This document shows positions 59,502 through 64,000 of a stretch of 64,000 bases of DNA, one piece after another. The stretch comes from Salinisphaera sp. T31B1 (lineage in GTDB: Bacteria > Pseudomonadota > Gammaproteobacteria > Nevskiales > Salinisphaeraceae), in assembly GCF_040361275.1 (NCBI RefSeq), contig NZ_APNH01000003.1:434001-498000 (forward strand), read 5' to 3'. Within the stretch, counting starts at the first letter, position 1; the number at the start of each line of letters is the position of its first letter. Made by a program: the position numbers and the translations under genes. The notes below the pieces were generated by a model that did not search any database, was not told where the DNA came from, and was given only the letters and a program-made list of their open reading frames with translations.

Positions 59502-61022
59502 GTGTCCGAAGAAACACTCGACGAACGCCAGACCAAGGATTCCAATAACAATGGCGGAAACGGTGGCGGCAACAACCGCCGCGGCCGACGCCGTAAGAAT
59601 CCCAATAGCGGTGGTGGCGGAGGCGGGGGCAACAACAAGCCCCGCAACAATAATGGCAATCGCGGGCGCGGTGGCCCCAACAAGGGGGGCAACAACCCGC
59701 CCAACGAGGATATCGACGAGGCCGAATTCGAGGCCTACGCCGGTGTGGCCGGTGACGGCCCGATCCTCAACCTGAGCGAGCTCAAGCGCAAGACCGCTGC
59801 CGAGCTCATGGAAATGGCTCAGGAGATGGACGTCGAGAACCTTTCGCGGATGCGCAAACAGGATCTGATCTTCGCCATGCTCAAAGCGCATGCGAAGTCG
59901 GGTGAGCGAATCTACGGCGACGGCGTGCTCGAGATCCTGTCCGACGGCTTCGGTTTTCTGCGCTCGTCGGAATCGTCTTACATGGCCGGGCCCGATGACA
60001 TCTATGTCTCGCCGAGCCAGATCAGACGTTTCTCGTTGCGTACCGGTGACAGTATCGAAGGCCGTATTCGGCCGCCCAAGGAGTCCGAGCGCTACTTCGC
60101 GCTGCTCAAGGTCGACCAGATCAACGAGGACCCGCCCGAGAAATCCAAGGGCAAGGTCCTGTTCGAAAATCTCACGCCGCTGTTCCCGACAGAACGGCTG
60201 ATCATGGAACTGGGCAACGGTTCCACCGAGGACATCACCGCGCGCACGATCGACCTGGTCGCGCCCTTCGGCAAGGGCCAGCGCGGCCTGATCGTCTCGC
60301 CGCCCAAGGCCGGCAAGACGATGATGATGCAGAACATCGCCCAGTCGATCGCTCAGAACAGTCCGGACTGCCACCTCATCGTGCTCCTGATCGATGAGCG
60401 GCCCGAAGAAGTCACCGAAATGGAGCGTTCGGTGCGCGGTGAAGTGGTGTCATCGACGTTCGACGAACCCGCCTCGCGCCATGTCCAGGTCGCCGACATG
60501 GTGATCGAGAAGGCCAAGCGGCTGGTCGAGCACAAGAAGGATGTGGTCATTCTGCTCGATTCGCTCACGCGTCTGGCACGTGCCTACAACACGGTTGCAC
60601 CGTCCTCCGGCAAGGTGCTCACCGGTGGCGTGGACGCCAACGCGCTTCAGCGGCCCAAACGTTTCTTTGGCGCCGCGCGTAATGTCGAAGAGGGCGGCAG
60701 CCTGACCATCATCGCGACTGCGCTGATCGAAACCGGCTCCAAGATGGACGAGGTCATCTACGAGGAGTTCAAGGGCACCGGCAACATGGAGGTCCACATG
60801 GACCGCCGTATTGCCGAGAAGCGCATCTACCCGGCGATTCACGTCAACCGCTCCGGCACGCGTCGCGAGGAGAAGCTGGTCCCGCAGGACGAACTGTCGC
60901 GCATGTGGGTGCTACGTAAGCTGCTTCACAGCATGGACGACCTGGCGGCGATGGAGCTGCTCATCGACCGCATGAAGCAGACCAAGACCAACGCCGAATT
61001 CTTCGACTCGATGAAGCGCTGA
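59502..61022 (+). CDS. rho: Transcription termination factor Rho with Asn/Gly/Arg-rich N-terminal extension
   Basis: A hexameric RNA-dependent ATPase that ends transcription. From residue about 89 on, the protein is canonical Rho: '[21 protein letters not shown]', the RNA-binding '[18 protein letters not shown]' and '[13 protein letters not shown]', Walker A '[15 protein letters not shown]', Walker B '[16 protein letters not shown]' and the R/Q loops near '[21 protein letters not shown]'. Before this lie about 88 extra residues, of which 11-69 are almost only Asn, Gly, Arg, Lys and Pro. Total length 506 against about 419 in E. coli. The GTG at 59502 is the start of the open frame; no in-frame ATG exists before the canonical part, though a GTG near residue 82 cannot be ruled out. 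Confidence 0.95.
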   Translation: MSEETLDERQTKDSNNNGGNGGGNNRRGRRRKNPNSGGGGGGGNNKPRNNNGNRGRGGPNKGGNNPPNEDIDEAEFEAYAGVAGDGPILNLSELKRKTAAELMEMAQEMDVENLSRMRKQDLIFAMLKAHAKSGERIYGDGVLEILSDGFGFLRSSESSYMAGPDDIYVSPSQIRRFSLRTGDSIEGRIRPPKESERYFALLKVDQINEDPPEKSKGKVLFENLTPLFPTERLIMELGNGSTEDITARTIDLVAPFGKGQRGLIVSPPKAGKTMMMQNIAQSIAQNSPDCHLIVLLIDERPEEVTEMERSVRGEVVSSTFDEPASRHVQVADMVIEKAKRLVEHKKDVVILLDSLTRLARAYNTVAPSSGKVLTGGVDANALQRPKRFFGAARNVEEGGSLTIIATALIETGSKMDEVIYEEFKGTGNMEVHMDRRIAEKRIYPAIHVNRSGTRREEKLVPQDELSRMWVLRKLLHSMDDLAAMELLIDRMKQTKTNAEFFDSMKR

Positions 61023-61042
61023 AGGCGCACGGCGAAACGACA

Positions 61043-61068
61043 GGCGGGCTGCGGCCCGCCTTTTTTTG
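61043..61068 (+). terminator. Rho-independent terminator after rho
   Basis: AGGCGGGC / GCCCGCCT stem with a TGCG loop followed by seven T. It lies 20 bp after the rho stop codon. Confidence 0.93.
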
Positions 61069-61186
61069 TGCGTACCACGCCCGTCGGCCGGCGCAGGCTC
61101 CGGCCGCCATGTCGCTTCGGCGTGTCGTGGGCTGCCGGGCGAAATCGTTGTAGAGCACGTGCTCGGGTTAGAGCGCCGAACGCCGA

Positions 61187-61783
61187 TCAGCGGGCGGCCG
61201 GCTCGTCGAGGATCGGCTCCACTACGCCAGCCATGTCGTCGGCGGTCTGGCGCCATCCGCGTGACAGGCTGTCGACCAAGGCATCGTAACCGTCGCTGGA
61301 TAATGGAATGCGGCGTTCGAAGCGCCGGCCCGCGGCAGTCTGACCGTCCGGGCCGACGAGTGCCCAACGTCCACCGATATGCGCCTGGCCGTCGTAATGG
61401 CCCATGAACTGGTCGACATGCGTGGTCAGGTGCCATGCCTGCGCAGAACTCGCATGTCCGCCACGCTGGACCGATACATCGTCGAGCCGCGCGACCAGCG
61501 CATTGTATAGCCCGCCGGTGAGCTGGCCGGCCAACGGCGAGGCCCAGCGGTTGTTGTTGGCCATGACCACACGATGCGGCCCGGTCTGGTAGACGATACC
61601 GTTTTCATCCAGGAACGATGCGACGGTCACCGGATCGACGATCAACACGGGCGCGGCGATTCGCTGGGCGCCGGCGCCGGCATCGCCGCTGTCGAGCAGG
61701 AACATCGACGGCGTGTTCGCGCTGCCGGCGCAGCCGGTCAGCGCGAGTAGCCCCGCAAGCAGAATCCATCGAAGACAAGTCAT
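61187..61783 (-). CDS. pqiC: Outer-membrane lipoprotein of the Pqi MCE transport system (PqiC)
   Basis: The 198-residue lipoprotein has the lipobox 'LLALTGCAGS' and the ABC-transport auxiliary (PqiC/YmbA) fold, seen in 'PVLIVDPVTVASFLDENGIVYQTGPHRVVMANNNRWASPL' in pieces and 'ERRIPLSSDGYDALVDSLSRGWRQTADDM'. It is thought to dock the PqiB tube at the outer membrane. Its ATG overlaps the pqiB stop. Last gene of the operon. Confidence 0.9.
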   Translation of the reverse strand: MTCLRWILLAGLLALTGCAGSANTPSMFLLDSGDAGAGAQRIAAPVLIVDPVTVASFLDENGIVYQTGPHRVVMANNNRWASPLAGQLTGGLYNALVARLDDVSVQRGGHASSAQAWHLTTHVDQFMGHYDGQAHIGGRWALVGPDGQTAAGRRFERRIPLSSDGYDALVDSLSRGWRQTADDMAGVVEPILDEPAAR

Positions 61784-63459
61784 CGGGCGGCCTTTGGAAT
61801 GGGGTCGTCGCCGTCGGGCGGACCGAAGATGAGCGCATTCGGGGCGTTGCGCAGTGTCCGGGTCAACGGCGCGGCATCGTCGAGTACGCGGTTCAGCCGG
61901 TCCATCGTGCGGTTGAATTCGCGATAGGCGGGCGCGCCCTGCTGGAAGCTCTGGAGCGTGTTCTGCATCTCGGCCAGCGATTGCCGGACTTCGCCGGGCA
62001 GTGCCCGCGTGTCGGAATCCGAGAGCAGGCGATTGATGCTCTGGGTCGCGGTATGCATTTCGTCCAGCGTGGCGTTGGTGGTGTCCAATGTGTGTTTGAG
62101 ATCATCCACGATCGGGCGGACATCGATGGCATTGAGGCGGTCCATCAGGCTCGATAGCTGCTGCTGAATGCTGGTGATGCTGCTGGGCACGCTCGGGAAC
62201 ACCGGGTACTGGCCAATCGTGCTGGCCTGGTAGGTGGCGTTCTTTTCGAACTGGGTGTCGATGAACGTCGATCCAGTGAGTAGGTTGCCGGACTTGATCG
62301 TCGCGCGCAGGCCGTTGTTGAAGAATTTCTGCAGGTTGTCGCGCCACTGTCGGTCGGTCCAGTCGGCCCAGGCATTGGCCGGGCGCTGGGGCTCGATCGC
62401 GACGAGTACCGGTATCTTGAAGTTCGAAAAGCGCTTGAAATCGAAGTCTTCACGAAAATACGGGACTTCCTCGACCGTACCGATGCGCAGGCCGCGATAT
62501 TCAACCGGGGCGCCTGCCGACAGGCCACGGACCGAGTCGTCCAGCAGGATCACGTATTCGATCTTGTGATCGTAGCGATCCTGCGTCGCGGCATTGCGGG
62601 TAGCATAGAGTTCGTAGCGGTCGCCGTTGCTGGCCTGACTGCCAGGCGTGACGTCGTCGGGTGTGCCGAAGGTCACGCCGCCGGCGAGCACGCTCTGGAT
62701 CGAGCCGAGCTGGACATCGACGCCGTCCGAGCCGAGATGAAAGTCGACGCCCGAGCGCAGCCAGAACTGGGTGGTATGGGTGACGAGCGTGGAGAACGGC
62801 TCGCGGATGAAGATATGGTAGTCCATGCGCTTGGCATCGACATTGAAGTCGGCGGACTCGATCTGGCCGACGGTCTGGCCCTGGTAGATGATCGGGTCGC
62901 CCACGGCCAGCGAGTTGTCGTTATTGCTGGTCAGCTGCAGCGACAGCCCGGGTTCGTCCGTGGATATCGCCGGTGCACTGTCGCGTACCGTAAAGCGGCG
63001 CTTCTCGGTATCGCTGCTGCCCGGCTGGAGCTGGATATAGGCGCCGGACAGAATGGTGCCTAGCCCGCTGATGCCCTGGCGACCAACCCGCGGTTTCACG
63101 ATCCAGAAGCGGCTGTCGTCGACCAGCAGCGGGCCGGTGTCTGGATCCATCTGCACGGTCACCACGGCGCCCTGGTAGTCGTCGGCCAGATGCACATCGG
63201 TGACGTGGCCAACCTCGACGCTGCGAACCTTGACCAGCGTGCTGCCGGCTTCCATGCCTTCGGCGGTATCGACCGACAGCGTGATTTGCGGGCCCTTGGA
63301 AATCACGTTCTGATATATCAGCCAGGCGCCGATCAGCGCCGCACCGAGCGGGATCAGCCAGACCGGGGAAATGCGCCAGCGCCGCGGGCGACTGATGACC
63401 GCCTGGTGGGCCGTATCGGTGCCCTCTCGCGTGGGCTGGTTGTCGGCATCGTCGGTCAT
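61780..63459 (-). CDS. pqiB: MCE-domain lipid transport tunnel protein PqiB
   Basis: A 559-residue protein with one N-terminal membrane helix ('SPVWLIPLGAALIGAWLIYQNV') and three MCE domains: 'PQITLSVDTAEGMEAGSTLVKVRSVEVGHV', 'LQLTSNNDNSLAVGDPIIYQGQTVGQIES' and 'YVILLDDSVRGLSAGAPVEYRGLRIGTVEEV'. A long C-terminal helical region (residues about 420-530) follows, which forms the needle in E. coli PqiB. Role: phospholipid movement across the periplasm. Coupled to pqiA and pqiC by 4 bp overlaps. Confidence 0.95.
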   Translation of the reverse strand: MTDDADNQPTREGTDTAHQAVISRPRRWRISPVWLIPLGAALIGAWLIYQNVISKGPQITLSVDTAEGMEAGSTLVKVRSVEVGHVTDVHLADDYQGAVVTVQMDPDTGPLLVDDSRFWIVKPRVGRQGISGLGTILSGAYIQLQPGSSDTEKRRFTVRDSAPAISTDEPGLSLQLTSNNDNSLAVGDPIIYQGQTVGQIESADFNVDAKRMDYHIFIREPFSTLVTHTTQFWLRSGVDFHLGSDGVDVQLGSIQSVLAGGVTFGTPDDVTPGSQASNGDRYELYATRNAATQDRYDHKIEYVILLDDSVRGLSAGAPVEYRGLRIGTVEEVPYFREDFDFKRFSNFKIPVLVAIEPQRPANAWADWTDRQWRDNLQKFFNNGLRATIKSGNLLTGSTFIDTQFEKNATYQASTIGQYPVFPSVPSSITSIQQQLSSLMDRLNAIDVRPIVDDLKHTLDTTNATLDEMHTATQSINRLLSDSDTRALPGEVRQSLAEMQNTLQSFQQGAPAYREFNRTMDRLNRVLDDAAPLTRTLRNAPNALIFGPPDGDDPIPKAAR

Positions 63460-64000
63460 GCGTGGTCCAGGGCTTTTCGTGGCTCATCCGCGTTCTGCCA
63501 GAGCAATCGCGTGTCGAAGGTCAGCGCCGCAATCATGGTGATGACCACGACCGCGGCGAACGACAATGCGGCGGGGCCGGGGTGGATGGCCATCAACGCG
63601 CCAGCCTGAACCAGTGAGCCGAGGATCGCGACCACGAACACATCGATCATCGACCAGCGTCCGATCTTCTCGGTAACCCGATAGAGCCGCGTACGCTCGA
63701 GCGCGTTGCGTTGACGTCCGCGCCGCGCGGCCACGCACAGCCAGGCCAGGGCAATGATCTTGCTGATAGGAACCACGACGCTGGCGACAAAGATGACCAG
63801 AGCGATGGGCCATGATCCGGCTGCGGCCAGATGTACCACGCCGCCGATGATCGTCTGCGGCTCACTTTCGCCCAAAGTCACGGTCGATAGAATCGGATAG
63901 ACATTGGCCGGAATGTACAGGATCACCGCCGTGGCTAATAGCGCCCAAGTCAATTGCGTGCGATCGACGCCGTGTGCCAGGTGACGTTTGCCGCAGCGCG
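63456..64000 (-). CDS. pqiA: Inner-membrane protein PqiA, C-terminal part (gene runs off the right edge)
   Basis: About 181 residues are visible; the frame stays open to the right edge, so the N-terminus is missing. The visible part starts with a Cys-containing stretch (RCGKRH) typical of the zinc-ribbon between PqiA halves, then 'TWALLATAVILYIPANVYPILS', 'GGVVHLAAAGSWPIALVIFVASVVVPISKIIALAWL' and 'GRWSMIDVFVVAILGSLVQ', all PqiA motifs with four membrane helices. A TTG within the frame is not the true start. First gene of pqiABC. Confidence 0.92.
   Translation of the reverse strand, partial: RCGKRHLAHGVDRTQLTWALLATAVILYIPANVYPILSTVTLGESEPQTIIGGVVHLAAAGSWPIALVIFVASVVVPISKIIALAWLCVAARRGRQRNALERTRLYRVTEKIGRWSMIDVFVVAILGSLVQAGALMAIHPGPAALSFAAVVVITMIAALTFDTRLLWQNADEPRKALDHA

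Noticed and set aside
61153-61164. 12 bp palindrome GAGCACGTGCTC near the end of pqiC
   Set aside because: Short palindromes are expected by chance in 64 kb of GC-rich DNA, and it has no clear positional role.

Overview
The window is a 64 kb piece of a GC-rich (roughly 60-65 %, judged by eye) gammaproteobacterial chromosome. The main evidence is the conserved run pilMNOPQ-aroK-aroB-gltB-gltD-pyrF-hemE on the minus strand with a PBP1A gene (mrcA) divergent to it, the trxA-rho pair, and the pqiABC genes. The gene content would fit a marine or halophilic genus such as Salinisphaera, but the genus is a guess. I see no tRNA, rRNA, insertion sequence, prophage or CRISPR array.

Layout. 1-7.9 kb: the end of an EAL-domain protein, an orphan PAS histidine kinase, folA and an acyl-CoA-binding protein (+); then a periplasmic coiled protein, nfi, mntR, aroE, waaF and a polytopic membrane protein (-). 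8-18.2 kb: an accessory glycan locus with three GT4-type glycosyltransferases (two of them tandem paralogues), a small DXD glycosyltransferase, two GT2 enzymes, an asparagine-synthase-like protein without a glutaminase domain, two methyltransferases and a WaaP/InaA-like kinase. With waaF next door this looks like LPS core or surface glycan assembly. 18.2-25 kb: hemB, an orphan arsenosugar radical-SAM gene (arsS), an ECF sigma/anti-sigma pair, a DUF547 protein, a second copy of the small glycosyltransferase, and mdh.

25.2-29.9 kb: a tight four-gene lipid-modification operon (FAD oxidoreductase, DUF1365, CFA-like methyltransferase, GPH-type transporter). The CFA-like enzyme lacks two residues of the canonical cyclopropane active site, so its product is probably not a plain cyclopropane fatty acid. 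29.9-33.4 kb: SCO1 and CtaG copper/oxidase assembly genes, then a coupled acyltransferase-SDR-small membrane protein set. 33.5-50.9 kb: the hemE to pilM block, with two unusual insertions: an Ig-repeat lipoprotein between pilQ and aroK, and an RDD membrane protein translationally coupled between aroK and aroB.

51.2-64 kb: mrcA, a conserved hypothetical, an MFS exporter and a UspA protein in overlapping order, cysQ, rhlB, trxA, a rho with an Asn/Gly/Arg-rich N-terminal extension and two strong hairpins in its leader, and pqiCBA running off the right edge. The most interesting candidates for new biology are the fatty-acid operon, the Rho extension with its leader, the pilus-linked lipoprotein, and the amidotransferase-containing glycan locus.
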